Positions 9,164-17,135 of a stretch of 64,000 nt of DNA are shown one piece after another. The notes beneath the pieces are model-generated. The model saw only the letters and a program-made list of their open reading frames with translations, did no database searches and had not been told where the DNA came from. How positions within the stretch are numbered: position 1 is the stretch's first letter; the number at the start of each line of letters is the position of its first letter. The DNA is from Winogradskyella ursingii. Its GTDB lineage: Bacteria > Bacteroidota > Bacteroidia > Flavobacteriales > Flavobacteriaceae. The stretch is taken from positions 248,001 to 312,000 of the forward strand of contig NZ_JABFDH010000003.1 in NCBI RefSeq assembly GCF_013403975.1, read 5' to 3'. The translations under genes were made by a program, and so were the position numbers.

Positions 9164-9605
9164 CAATAGCACCCTTCTAAATAAATCTTTTTTGGCAGTA
9201 TTAACAACGAACATTTACATAATATTTTAATGTAAACATCCAGTGAATGGATTGATTTATTCAAAAGATTATTTTTTTAATAAATAAGAATACACAAACA
9301 GTTTGTTTGAATGTTCTGTACTTTCCCAAAAATGCAATTTGTTCTTCATTCCTAAATTAAATCAATATAATCCTATACGAATTATAACAGCTACCACCGT
9401 CAAAGTTCTGTTATTTTCAAAATATTGTCCAAACCACTATCATTCTAATTGTTTCAATTATTCAATTATTCAATTATCACCTTAAGATTGTTAAAATTTA
9501 TAGATAATATAAAAAGGCAAATTTTTTTATTTATAGGATTAAACTGTAAAGTATTGAAAATGTAATTTTTATCTACAATTTATGTTTAACCAAAAAAATA
9601 TAATT
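9164..9605. other. Gene-free AT-rich stretch upstream of the small heat shock gene
   Basis: No coding pattern or family is recognisable here; a 60-codon open frame at 9303-9485 has no protein-like composition. The segment holds a perfect triple tandem repeat (8-base unit) at 9454-9477 and long A/T runs. The promoter for the following gene must lie in it, but I cannot point to a convincing TAnnTTTG or sigma-54 site. Confidence 0.5.
9454..9477. repeat. 8-bp tandem repeat, three perfect copies
   Basis: TCAATTAT is repeated three times without mismatch, 129 bases upstream of the small heat shock gene. It may just be slippage in AT-rich DNA. Confidence 0.8.
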
Positions 9606-10130
9606 ATGACAATGCTCAAAAGTTATGGAGGTGGATTTTATCCGACCTTCCTAGAGAATTTTTTCGAAAACAGTTGGGACAATCCAAATTTATTATTCAA
9701 TTCATCATCAAGGACACCAGCCGTTAATATTAAAGAAACGGACGATTGTTTCTGTATAGATGTTGCGGCTCCTGGTATGAAACGCGACGATTTTGATATT
9801 AGTGTTGAAAACGATCGATTAACTATTTCTGCCTCTGCAGAGGAGAGTTCAGAAGATTCTGACGACAACTACACGAAGCGCGAGTTTAGTTATTCGTCAT
9901 TTACACGCTATTTTCAATTACCGGATTCGGTGGATGATGACGATATTGAAGCGAATTACAATGATGGTGTCCTCAACATCAACATTCCGAAAAAAGAATC
10001 GGCTAAGCCTAAACCACGTAGAAGTATTAAGGTAAATAGCTCAAAAGAATTATCGGACAATAATAGAGTCGATAACAGAGAAACAGCTTCAAACGACGGA
10101 CAACCAAAACATGAGTCTGCAGAAGCATAA
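9606..10130 (+). CDS. Hsp20/alpha-crystallin small heat shock protein
   Basis: An ATP-independent chaperone that binds unfolding proteins in the cytoplasm. The alpha-crystallin domain covers about residues 35-135: PAVNIKETDDCFCIDVAAPGM, then DDFDISVENDRLTISA, then the A-x-x-x-n-G-V-L motif as ANYNDGVLNINIPKK. A short N-terminal arm (GGGFYPTFLENFF) and a polar C-terminal tail of about 40 residues flank it; the usual I-x-I/V tail motif may be RSIKV. An in-frame ATG at 9582 would add eight residues. The ATG at 9606 gives the MTMLKS start typical of relatives and is preferred. A strong terminator follows. Confidence 0.92.
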   Translation: MTMLKSYGGGFYPTFLENFFENSWDNPNLLFNSSSRTPAVNIKETDDCFCIDVAAPGMKRDDFDISVENDRLTISASAEESSEDSDDNYTKREFSYSSFTRYFQLPDSVDDDDIEANYNDGVLNINIPKKESAKPKPRRSIKVNSSKELSDNNRVDNRETASNDGQPKHESAEA

Positions 10131-10163
10131 ATCTTGTAATTCTAATTAAAGAATTTATAAAAC

Positions 10164-10198
10164 AGGCTACCTAAAATAATGTTTTAGGCAGCCTTTTT
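10164..10198 (+). terminator. Rho-independent terminator after the hsp20 gene
   Basis: AGGCTACCTAAAA pairs with TTTTAGGCAGCCT across a five-base loop, with one mismatch, and is followed by TTTTT. It lies 34 bases after the hsp20 stop. Confidence 0.88.
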
Positions 10199-10538
10199 AA
10201 TTTTTTAGTAGGTTAAAAAACTATTATTCACTGCGGAATTATTATGATTACAAATAGTAAACTTAATGTAGTATCATCTCTTGTAGATATCAATTTTGCA
10301 GGTACACTTCTAGGCTGTTCCTTATTAAAGGTGATGCTCACAACCCTGTGACTGTATGTGTTTTTAACTTTTTTTCAGGTTTTACAACTCAAGAAGCTTT
10401 GACAACGCTTTAGGTAGGTTGTTTATTATTACCTTTAAACCGTCTTTGGTTGGAGCCATTTCACTACGACATACTGTAGTTTGTAATGTTATCAAATCAT
10501 AAAGATTTTCAAAAAGTAATAAAGCAAATTACCAGTTA
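10199..10538. other. Gene-free stretch between hsp20 and the NtrB-like kinase
   Basis: No open frame with protein-like composition and no RNA gene is seen. No good sigma-54 (GG-N10-GC) or TAnnTTTG promoter was found by eye, so how the kinase gene is expressed is unclear. Confidence 0.4.
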
Positions 10539-11630
10539 ATGAGCAAGGCTAGACAAGCATTAAAAGAACGAATCAAAGAACTCACTTGTCTCTATGAGGT
10601 GTCGTCCATTATAGCCAATACCGATTTTGAGCTTATAGAGGATACTTTAAAAGCGATTGCCTTCAGTCTTAAAAAAGCGTTTCAGTATCCTGAAAAAACA
10701 GATGTTTTAATTGAATGTGATGAAGTTTCATTTACAACGAATTCCCTTTCTAAGGAAAATCCAACCATTGCATCCAATATCAAGATTTTTAATACAGAGA
10801 AAGGCCATATTGTAGTTCATTTGGACATTTCAGAATCTGAAGCAATGAGTTTTCTAAAAGAGGAACAACTCCTTTTGGATAACGTTGCACTTAAAGTTGG
10901 AAACCTTTTTGAGCGCATAGAAATTCAAAAAAATGAAACATCCCTTAGGCGTCAAATGGAGCATGCAGACCGTTTAAGTATTTTAGGTGAAATCACAGCT
11001 GGTATTGCTCATGAACTAAACACACCTTTAGCAAATATTCTAGGATATTCAGAACTGCTTAAAGACGACATAAAATCTAATCCGAAAGCGATTTCAGATA
11101 TAGATAAAATAATTAAAAATGCTATATATTCTAGGGAAGTCGTAAAAAAACTCATGTTTTTTGCCTGTGAGATGCCTCAAGAAATGAAGCGCGTCAACCT
11201 TATAGAACACATAAAAAACGCCATTAAATTATTGGATGCAACCTTTAATAAAGAACAGGTAAAATATATCGTAAAGACTGAAGACGAAGCATTATGGTTA
11301 CGAGCAGACCCAATACAATTGACACAGATTATCTTCAACTTATTAATTAATGGCATTTACTTTTCCCCAAAAAATGGTTCAATAACAATTGAAACATACA
11401 ACTCTAAAAATTCTATTTTCTTGAAAATTTCCGATGAAGGTCCAGGTTTTAAAAAAAACGATTTAAACAAGGTATTTGAGCCCTTTTTCACAACTAAACC
11501 TATTGGAGATGGCTCTGGCTTGGGCTTAAGTGTAGTGCATGGTATTGTAGCATCGCATAAGGGCACGATTACTGCAGAAAATAACGCTAACGGAGGCGCT
11601 ACCTTTACAATAACACTTCCAAAAGACTAA
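10539..11630 (+). CDS. NtrB-like sensor histidine kinase (cytoplasmic)
   Basis: The N-terminal half (1-130) looks like a GAF-type sensor without membrane segments (start RIKELTCLYEVSSIIAN). The transmitter has the H-box LSILGEITAGIAHELNTPL with His158, N-box QIIFNLLINGIYFS, G1 DEGPGF, F-box FEPFFTTKP, and G2 GDGSGLGLSVVHGIVASHKG. It is thus complete and of the NtrB/HPK4 type that works with sigma-54 activators. Its stop is seven bases before the start of the NtrC-like regulator, so the two form an operon and a cognate pair. The signal is unknown; the neighbourhood (Hsp20, glutamate dehydrogenase, universal stress protein) suggests stress or carbon/nitrogen state. Confidence 0.9.
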   Translation: MSKARQALKERIKELTCLYEVSSIIANTDFELIEDTLKAIAFSLKKAFQYPEKTDVLIECDEVSFTTNSLSKENPTIASNIKIFNTEKGHIVVHLDISESEAMSFLKEEQLLLDNVALKVGNLFERIEIQKNETSLRRQMEHADRLSILGEITAGIAHELNTPLANILGYSELLKDDIKSNPKAISDIDKIIKNAIYSREVVKKLMFFACEMPQEMKRVNLIEHIKNAIKLLDATFNKEQVKYIVKTEDEALWLRADPIQLTQIIFNLLINGIYFSPKNGSITIETYNSKNSIFLKISDEGPGFKKNDLNKVFEPFFTTKPIGDGSGLGLSVVHGIVASHKGTITAENNANGGATFTITLPKD

Positions 11631-11637
11631 AATAATT

Positions 11638-12966
11638 ATGCAATTAAGAAAAGAAAATATACTTATTGTTGACGATGACGTAAATATTCTAGAACTTTTG
11701 CAACGTCACTTACAATCATGGAACTATCACGTTTTTAAAGCTATTTCAGTAAAAGAAGCTGTCACCATTTTACGAGATACGCAAATAGATTTATTGATTA
11801 CCGATTTAAAAATGCCAGAAATCGATGGCTTTGAACTTATAAAATTTGTGTCTGAGCATTATCCTAAATTGTCAAAATTGGTCGTTACCGGTTATCCATC
11901 GGTTCAAGGGTCTTTGGAAACTATTAAATCTGGAGTGGTCGATTATTTAACCAAACCTTTTACAAAAGACGAACTGAAATCTGCTCTAGATAAATCGTTA
12001 ATTGCATATGAAAACAAGAAAGACCAACCAAGAAACACTTCGCAAGAAAACATCAAAGCGTATGGAAATATCATTGGCAATTCAGAAAAAATAAACGATG
12101 TTATTCAGGTTATAGAGCGTGTAAAAGACAACAAGGCAACCGTTTTTATTAAAGGCGAAAGTGGAACTGGTAAGGAATTGGTGGCGCGTGCCATTCATTA
12201 TCAAGGTAAATTTTCCAGAGCGCCATTTATAGCAGTAAATTGTGGTGGTATCCCAGAAAATTTATTGGAAGCAGAACTATTCGGTTATGTAAAAGGTGCG
12301 TTCACAGGTGCAGAATCCAATAGGGAAGGTTTCTTTCAAGCGGCAAATGGTGGCACTATTTTTTTGGATGAAATAGGAAACGCTTCACTAACCGTACAAT
12401 CGCGATTATTGCGTGTACTTCAAGAAAAAGAAGTGGTTCGTGTAGGTTCAACAAAGGCCGAAAAAGTAGATGTGCGGATTATAGCTGCAACCAATAGCGA
12501 TCTGCAAGATATGATACAGAAGCAAACCTTTAGAGAAGATTTGTATTATCGTCTTACGGTCGTAGAAATTCATATAGCACCATTACGCGAACGAAAGGAT
12601 GATATCGCCTTATTAGTCGATAAATTTCTGTTTAAATATGGTATTGAATATAAGGACCGATTTTTAAAAGTCACACCTGAAGCATTGGAAATTTTAATCC
12701 GTCATAATTGGCCAGGAAATATTAGGGAATTAGAAAATATCGTTCAGCACGCTGTAATTATGTGCGATAAGATAATAGATGTAGAGCATCTACCAGATTA
12801 TTTAAAGCATACCATATCGTTTTCTGAGGAAACATTAGTACCACTTAAGGTTATTGAAAAACAATATATAGAAAAGGTATTACGAGCCACAGGAAATAAT
12901 AAAACCAAGGCTGCAGAAATTCTTCAAATAGACCGAAAAACCATTCGCCAAAAACTTTTAGAATAG
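11638..12966 (+). CDS. NtrC-family sigma-54-dependent response regulator
   Basis: Domains in order: receiver (1-120) with acidic pocket VDDD and phospho-acceptor Asp56 in ITDLKMPE; AAA+ activator domain (about 145-370) with Walker A GESGTGKE, the sigma-54 contact loop GAFTGA, LDEIG and the R-finger region; and a Fis-type helix-turn-helix at the C-terminus, TKAAEILQIDRKTIRQKL. All parts needed to drive sigma-54 polymerase are present. It is paired with the kinase just upstream. A sigma-54-type promoter lies about 140 bases downstream of its stop, pointing at the glutamate dehydrogenase operon as a likely target (inference). Confidence 0.95.
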   Translation: MQLRKENILIVDDDVNILELLQRHLQSWNYHVFKAISVKEAVTILRDTQIDLLITDLKMPEIDGFELIKFVSEHYPKLSKLVVTGYPSVQGSLETIKSGVVDYLTKPFTKDELKSALDKSLIAYENKKDQPRNTSQENIKAYGNIIGNSEKINDVIQVIERVKDNKATVFIKGESGTGKELVARAIHYQGKFSRAPFIAVNCGGIPENLLEAELFGYVKGAFTGAESNREGFFQAANGGTIFLDEIGNASLTVQSRLLRVLQEKEVVRVGSTKAEKVDVRIIAATNSDLQDMIQKQTFREDLYYRLTVVEIHIAPLRERKDDIALLVDKFLFKYGIEYKDRFLKVTPEALEILIRHNWPGNIRELENIVQHAVIMCDKIIDVEHLPDYLKHTISFSEETLVPLKVIEKQYIEKVLRATGNNKTKAAEILQIDRKTIRQKLLE

Positions 12967-12988
12967 TTTTTTTCAAACTGATACCTTT

Positions 12989-13004
12989 TTACCCAACTGG
13001 GTAA
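12989..13004. promoter_or_regulatory. Inverted repeat, candidate enhancer site for the NtrC-like activator
   Basis: TTACCC-aact-GGGTAA is a perfect 6+6 dyad about 105 bases upstream of the sigma-54-type promoter. That is a usual distance for an NtrC-family binding site. It could also be part of the regulator gene's 3' hairpin. Only the symmetry and position support the call. Confidence 0.4.
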
Positions 13005-13051
13005 TTTTGTGCCAGTTCTATTCTTTATCACAAATTATACTATATAGCATC

Positions 13052-13076
13052 AAACCCTTTGTCTAAAAGGGTTTTT
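13052..13076 (+). terminator. Terminator after the NtrC-like gene
   Basis: AAACCCTTT and AAAGGGTTT form a nine-base-pair stem with a five-base loop and a T-run. It separates the two-component operon from the next transcription unit. Confidence 0.8.
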
Positions 13077-13105
13077 ATGTTTTGTGACCTAACCAATAAT
13101 TGTTA

Positions 13106-13121
13106 TGGCATGTGTATTGCC
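13106..13121 (+). promoter_or_regulatory. Sigma-54-type promoter (-24/-12)
   Basis: TGGCATGTGTATTGCC keeps the strict GG-N10-GC spacing and matches TGGCAY-N5-TTGC. GG is at 13107-13108 and GC at 13119-13120, so transcription should start near 13131. It follows the NtrC-like gene's terminator and faces the small ORF and glutamate dehydrogenase. Confidence 0.75.
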
Positions 13122-13221
13122 TTTTTGTAAGTGAATACATTGATCTATAATGATCATAGTATAACCAAAATAGAATTAAGAAAAAATCTAAAATTAGTTC
13201 AACAATTAAATTAATAAAATC

Positions 13222-13353
13222 ATGATTTATAATGCAATTATTTCAGCTGTAACATGTAAAAGTTCAAGATCTAAAAAATCTCATAGATCATCGCGAAACA
13301 AATACATCACTCAGAAATACAATGAGAGATCTATTATAAATAGATACTTCTAA
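13222..13353 (+). CDS. Small basic protein, 43 aa, unknown
   Basis: The frame runs ATG to TAA and encodes a Lys/Arg/Ser-rich peptide, with CKSSRSKKSHRSSRNKY in the middle. It lies about 90 bases downstream of the predicted sigma-54 start and 48 bases before glutamate dehydrogenase on the same strand, so it would be the first gene of that transcript. No family is recognised and no signal sequence or membrane helix is seen. It may be a real small stress or leader-type protein, or an untranslated leader that happens to be open. Confidence is limited for that reason. Confidence 0.4.
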   Translation: MIYNAIISAVTCKSSRSKKSHRSSRNKYITQKYNERSIINRYF

Positions 13354-13401
13354 TAAAATTAAATTTAAAATCAATTAAGCTACGATTCAAAATAGATTAA
13401 C

Positions 13402-14706
13402 ATGACAATAGTAACAGCAGATTTGAAAGAAGCATTCAAAAAAGCACCTATAAAAGGTATGATGGATAATGTTATGGAGCAGTTTAACAGTGCTGCAGAC
13501 CAAATTAACCTTCATCCTAACATCCGTAAAATTTTAAGTATTACCAACAATGAAATCATTGTGAATTTTCCAGTAAAAATGGATAACGGAGATGTTGAGA
13601 TTTTTACTGGCTACAGAGTACAACATAACAATGCATTAGGACCATACAAGGGTGGTTTGCGATATCATCCAACGGTAGATATTGATGCAGCAAGAGCGTT
13701 AGCAATGTGGATGACTTGGAAAACCTCATTGGCAGGTTTGCCCTATGGTGGTGGAAAAGGTGGAATAAAACTAGATCCAACAAGATACTCTAAAGGAGAA
13801 TTAGAGCGTATTACAAGACGCTTTACCTTTGCCCTAGCTGATAACATTGGGCCAGAACACGATATACCTGCACCAGATGTTAATACCAATAGCCAGACTA
13901 TGGCCTGGATTGCAGATACCTATATGAGTACGCGTCCACCAGCAGAGCGTACCGCAAATCAGCACGTAGTTACAGGGAAACCAGATGGAATTGGAGGATT
14001 GGAAGGTCGCGATAGAGCAACGGGTTACGGAGTGTACTTATCAATTAAATTTTGGGCAGAGAAGAACAACAAGAGCTTAGAAGGAACGAAATTTATTGTT
14101 CAAGGTTTTGGTAACGTTGGTTATTGGGCGGCACATTTCTTAGAGAAAGATGGCGCAAAGTTAGTAGCTGTACAAGATGCTTTTGGTAGTGTCCAGAACC
14201 AGGAAGGGATTAACGTAGAAGATTTATTTAAATACTCTCAAATTAATGATGGAAGTTTTGGGGGTTTTCCCAACGCAAAACCTGTAGACAAGAACAAGTT
14301 TTTCACTTTAGATTGTGACATCTGTATTCCTGCTGCTTTAGGTAACCAGATAACCATAGAAAACGCACCACAAATAAAAGCTAGCCTCATAGCGGAAGGT
14401 GCTAACGGACCAACAAATGTAGAAGGCGAAAAAGTGCTATTAGAAAGAGGTATTACCATAATACCTGATATACTATGCAATTCTGGTGGAGTAGTCGGTA
14501 GTTATTTTGAATGGCTTCAAAACCGAAACGGTGAGCTATGGCAGTTAGATGAAGTGATGGTTAAACTACATAAAAAAATGAAAGAATCTTTTGACAAAGT
14601 CTATGATTATTCCAAAAAAGAAGACGTTGATATGCGTACCGCAGCATTTTGTATCGCTATAGAACGTATTGAAAAAGCATACATACAAAGAGGGATTTTT
14701 CCATAA
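13402..14706 (+). CDS. Glutamate dehydrogenase (Glu/Leu/Phe/Val family)
   Basis: This enzyme interconverts glutamate and 2-oxoglutarate plus ammonia in the cytoplasm. At 434 aa it is the size of the hexameric RocG/GudB class. Landmarks are GYRVQHNNALGPYKGGLRYHP, the catalytic-lysine region LPYGGGKGGIKLDP, DIPAPDVNT, the dinucleotide-binding turn VQGFGNVGYWAA, and AEGANGPTNVEGEKVLLERG. Whether NAD or NADP is used cannot be settled by eye. It leads a run of same-strand genes with 11-21 base gaps (Rnk-like protein and two small paralogues). The sigma-54-type promoter upstream suggests nitrogen- or stress-linked control by the neighbouring NtrC-like regulator. Confidence 0.95.
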   Translation: MTIVTADLKEAFKKAPIKGMMDNVMEQFNSAADQINLHPNIRKILSITNNEIIVNFPVKMDNGDVEIFTGYRVQHNNALGPYKGGLRYHPTVDIDAARALAMWMTWKTSLAGLPYGGGKGGIKLDPTRYSKGELERITRRFTFALADNIGPEHDIPAPDVNTNSQTMAWIADTYMSTRPPAERTANQHVVTGKPDGIGGLEGRDRATGYGVYLSIKFWAEKNNKSLEGTKFIVQGFGNVGYWAAHFLEKDGAKLVAVQDAFGSVQNQEGINVEDLFKYSQINDGSFGGFPNAKPVDKNKFFTLDCDICIPAALGNQITIENAPQIKASLIAEGANGPTNVEGEKVLLERGITIIPDILCNSGGVVGSYFEWLQNRNGELWQLDEVMVKLHKKMKESFDKVYDYSKKEDVDMRTAAFCIAIERIEKAYIQRGIFP

Positions 14707-14726
14707 TATTATTAAAGAATTAAGAA

Positions 14727-15146
14727 ATGAAGTACGGAAGTTTAATATTAGAAAAGAAAGAGTATGTCTATTTAAAACGCATACTTAACATATCTGGTTA
14801 TGCAGAAGACCATGAAATACAAAAGTGTTTAATGAATTTATCCGAAGAGCTTAAAACAGCATACATTGTTGACGACGAAGAGATGCCAAAAGATGTCATA
14901 CGCTTTAACTCAACAGTAACGGTAACCTTTAATAATGGTATAGAAAAAACAATACAACTTGTCACACCAATTGATAAAGACGTTAAAAACAACAAGATTT
15001 CTGTGTTAACACCAATGGGGTCAGCGTTAATTGGCTACTCAAAAGAAGATTCTATAATATGGAATTTTCCTAATGGAACACAGCAGATTACTATTAAAGG
15101 AGTTGAGCAACAAGTAACCCACAGTGGTATAGATATAGTTATATAA
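14727..15146 (+). CDS. Rnk/GreA-C-like regulator of RNA polymerase or nucleoside metabolism
   Basis: The 139-aa protein has a short N-terminal helical part (1-50) and a C-terminal FKBP-like GreA/GreB domain: VIRFNSTVTVTFNNG, then TIQLVTPIDKDVKNNKISVLTPMGSALIGYSKEDSI. The last part is the hallmark of Rnk and Gre proteins (S.L.P.G.AL.G). The long Gre coiled coil that reaches into the polymerase channel is absent, so transcript cleavage is unlikely; a Rnk-type role is more probable. It follows glutamate dehydrogenase by 20 bases and is probably cotranscribed. Confidence 0.85.
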   Translation: MKYGSLILEKKEYVYLKRILNISGYAEDHEIQKCLMNLSEELKTAYIVDDEEMPKDVIRFNSTVTVTFNNGIEKTIQLVTPIDKDVKNNKISVLTPMGSALIGYSKEDSIIWNFPNGTQQITIKGVEQQVTHSGIDIVI

Positions 15147-15157
15147 TATTTAACATT

Positions 15158-15577
15158 ATGGAAACTCTAAATAAAGACATATTTAATCACGACACCAGTA
15201 TTGATGTTACACACAAAATCAATACTATGGAATTGGATAACTGGATCAATCATTTAAAATACGTCAAAAAGGAACTTACAAATCTGATAAGTACCTGTAA
15301 TAAGGATTTGAAGAATAATCTTGCTGACCATGACATTGTTGAGCGTTTTGAAAAAAAGCAAATTGAAAATGAAACCTTATTAATGGCACTTTTAAAATAT
15401 TCTAATTCTAGAACAGATATAGCAGAATGTGAAGACACACAATGCGATATGATTTATATCAGAGAACACGAGACTTACCGCAGAAGCTACCTTTATCATT
15501 TGGACAAATACCGAAGATTAAAAAACGTCTTTTTTGATAAAGTACATGGTAAATTTTCACTTTCAAGAATTGGTTAA
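15158..15577 (+). CDS. Unknown 139-aa helical protein, paralogue of the next gene
   Basis: No family is recognised. The protein has no signal peptide and looks all-helical and charged, with likely coiled-coil stretches at about 25-70 and 100-130. It shares its layout with the following gene: MELDNWINHLKYVKKELTNL here against LYELNLWTTALEDFNTELDHL there, and a late HETYRRSYLYHLDKYRRLKN against HEQRQQSYLQFLDEIKTFKN. It starts 11 bases after the Rnk-like gene, inside the glutamate dehydrogenase run. A stress-related cytoplasmic role is inferred only from neighbours. Confidence 0.75.
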   Translation: METLNKDIFNHDTSIDVTHKINTMELDNWINHLKYVKKELTNLISTCNKDLKNNLADHDIVERFEKKQIENETLLMALLKYSNSRTDIAECEDTQCDMIYIREHETYRRSYLYHLDKYRRLKNVFFDKVHGKFSLSRIG

Positions 15578-15598
15578 TTATTATAAATACAATCATAT

Positions 15599-15988
15599 TT
15601 GAGTACAATAACTGCATACAAAATAGACGTTCATAGACGCTTATGTATAAAAAAAGATTTATACGAATTAAATCTGTGGACTACTGCGCTAGAAGATTTT
15701 AATACAGAGTTAGACCATTTAAATATGATAGAAAAACAATTGATAAAAAACAGTTCTATATCTATTGCAATTAAAGCGATGCGGAGAAATAATATTCTAA
15801 ACATGGCATCAATTTGTAAATATGAACAAGAATTAAAAACAGAATACGAGTACGGCAAAACGGAATATAATGACCAAAGATCAAAGAGCCATGAGCAAAG
15901 ACAGCAGAGCTATTTACAGTTTCTAGACGAGATAAAAACATTTAAAAACCAGATTTATAATCTGTTGAAGCGATATCGAAGTAAGTAA
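15599..15988 (+). CDS. Unknown 129-aa helical protein, paralogue of the previous gene
   Basis: The best start is the TTG at 15599, 21 bases after the preceding stop. No ATG lies in a suitable place, since the paralogous region already begins by residue 20. The protein is charged and helical, with likely coiled coils. It aligns with its upstream neighbour across the ELxxW...ELxxL segment and the late SYL..LDE...FKN segment, so the two probably come from tandem duplication and may work as a pair. Function is not known. It is the last closely packed gene of the run; the universal stress gene starts 157 bases later. Confidence 0.72.
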   Translation: MSTITAYKIDVHRRLCIKKDLYELNLWTTALEDFNTELDHLNMIEKQLIKNSSISIAIKAMRRNNILNMASICKYEQELKTEYEYGKTEYNDQRSKSHEQRQQSYLQFLDEIKTFKNQIYNLLKRYRSK

Positions 15989-16145
15989 TTGTTAAAACAT
16001 ATTTAGGATCACTAAATCGTGATTGGTTAAACAAGAAGTTAGTTAGGTTAAGAAAATTTTCAGCTTATCTATCCATAAAAAGGATTGACTTTGCGGTTAA
16101 CCAAAATAGAATAAAACGAAGTTTCACAATTAAATCAATAGAAAG

Positions 16146-16976
16146 ATGAAAAAAATTTTAATTCCAACAGATTTCTCGCTTAATAGTTACCGGACTGCTG
16201 ACTATATCACTAATCTTTTCAAAAATGTAAAATGTGAATTTTATTTTTTGAATACATATAGATACGAAAATTCTGGCTTAAATGCATTTGAAATGCTTCA
16301 AGCGGACGATGAATGGTTCGAAAGACCAAAAAAAGAATCTTTAAAAAAACTCGGAAAATTAATAACACATTATACATTAAAATCGAATAACGATAAACAT
16401 TCGTTCCATGCAATTTCAGAACATAGGGATATTGTAGAAGGAGTTAATGATAGCGTTAATAATATATTGATTGATGTGCTTGTAATAACCGGAAAAGGCA
16501 CATCTTCATTGAGTGCAACAACCGAAAGTATTTTAGAGAAGGTAAGATCTTGTCCTGTTTTAATTGTGCCACCAGATGCAACAGCATGCAAAGGTCTAAC
16601 GTTAACCATAGCATCAGACTTTCAACAAAAAATTAATACAACAGAAATAGAACGTTTTATCAAAGCACTAGAAAACACGAACACTCAAATCGGGATATTG
16701 GCACTAAAAGAACAGAATAATCTTTCGGACAAAGCTGCAGAAAATCTGGAAATATTATTAGATTATCTCAAGCCACTTTCGAGCAAACCTATTGATTTGG
16801 AATTTTTGAAACCAACATATAGATTAAAGGATTATGCTTCCAATCACAATAACGAAATTATGTGTGTTGTAGATAACAAGCCAGATTTATTTAGAAAAAT
16901 TGGTATTTTAAAATCTAATGTTTTATCGACTATCGCTAAATTAAATAATAATACAGTATTGACAATACACCAATAA
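16146..16976 (+). CDS. Universal stress protein (UspA family, two-domain)
   Basis: This cytoplasmic stress protein starts with the family signature KKILIPTDFSLNS. The first Usp domain covers about 1-145 and ends DVLVITGKGTSSLSATTESILEKVRSCPVLIVPPDA. This resembles the usual G-2x-G-9x-G-S ATP-loop region, but with GKG and SAT in place of the standard residues, so nucleotide binding is doubtful. A second, degenerate Usp domain follows (150-276). It lies in line with the glutamate dehydrogenase run, after a 157-base gap that could contain its own promoter. Confidence 0.88.
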   Translation: MKKILIPTDFSLNSYRTADYITNLFKNVKCEFYFLNTYRYENSGLNAFEMLQADDEWFERPKKESLKKLGKLITHYTLKSNNDKHSFHAISEHRDIVEGVNDSVNNILIDVLVITGKGTSSLSATTESILEKVRSCPVLIVPPDATACKGLTLTIASDFQQKINTTEIERFIKALENTNTQIGILALKEQNNLSDKAAENLEILLDYLKPLSSKPIDLEFLKPTYRLKDYASNHNNEIMCVVDNKPDLFRKIGILKSNVLSTIAKLNNNTVLTIHQ

Positions 16977-17023
16977 TTTTTTATAATCCATTGGATTTTA
17001 AAGTGTTAATGTAATTGCGTGTT

Positions 17024-17046
17024 GCTCGTTTTGAGCGTAAACGAGC
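17024..17046. terminator. Perfect hairpin between convergent genes, possible terminator
   Basis: GCTCGTTT and AAACGAGC pair over eight bases around a seven-base loop. There is no T-run on either side, so this is a stem-loop of uncertain role placed where both the stress gene and the LytR-like gene end. Confidence 0.4.
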
Positions 17047-17135
17047 TATTAAGATTTGCTTTATTCAAAAGATTGCCATTTAAATTTTTGATAATACGAA
17101 TCTCGAATGTTTCTAATAATTACTTTGGTGAGATT

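Noticed and set aside
9303..9485. 60-codon open frame upstream of hsp20
   Set aside because: Odd composition, no family likeness and it covers the triple 8-base tandem repeat; probably chance.
9606..10130. Sigma-54 control of the small heat shock gene by the adjacent NtrC-like regulator
   Set aside because: No GG-N10-GC promoter was found in the 440 bases upstream.
16081..16100. GG-ATTGACTTT-GC, similar to a sigma-54 promoter before the universal stress gene
   Set aside because: The gap between GG and GC is nine bases; sigma-54 promoters require ten.
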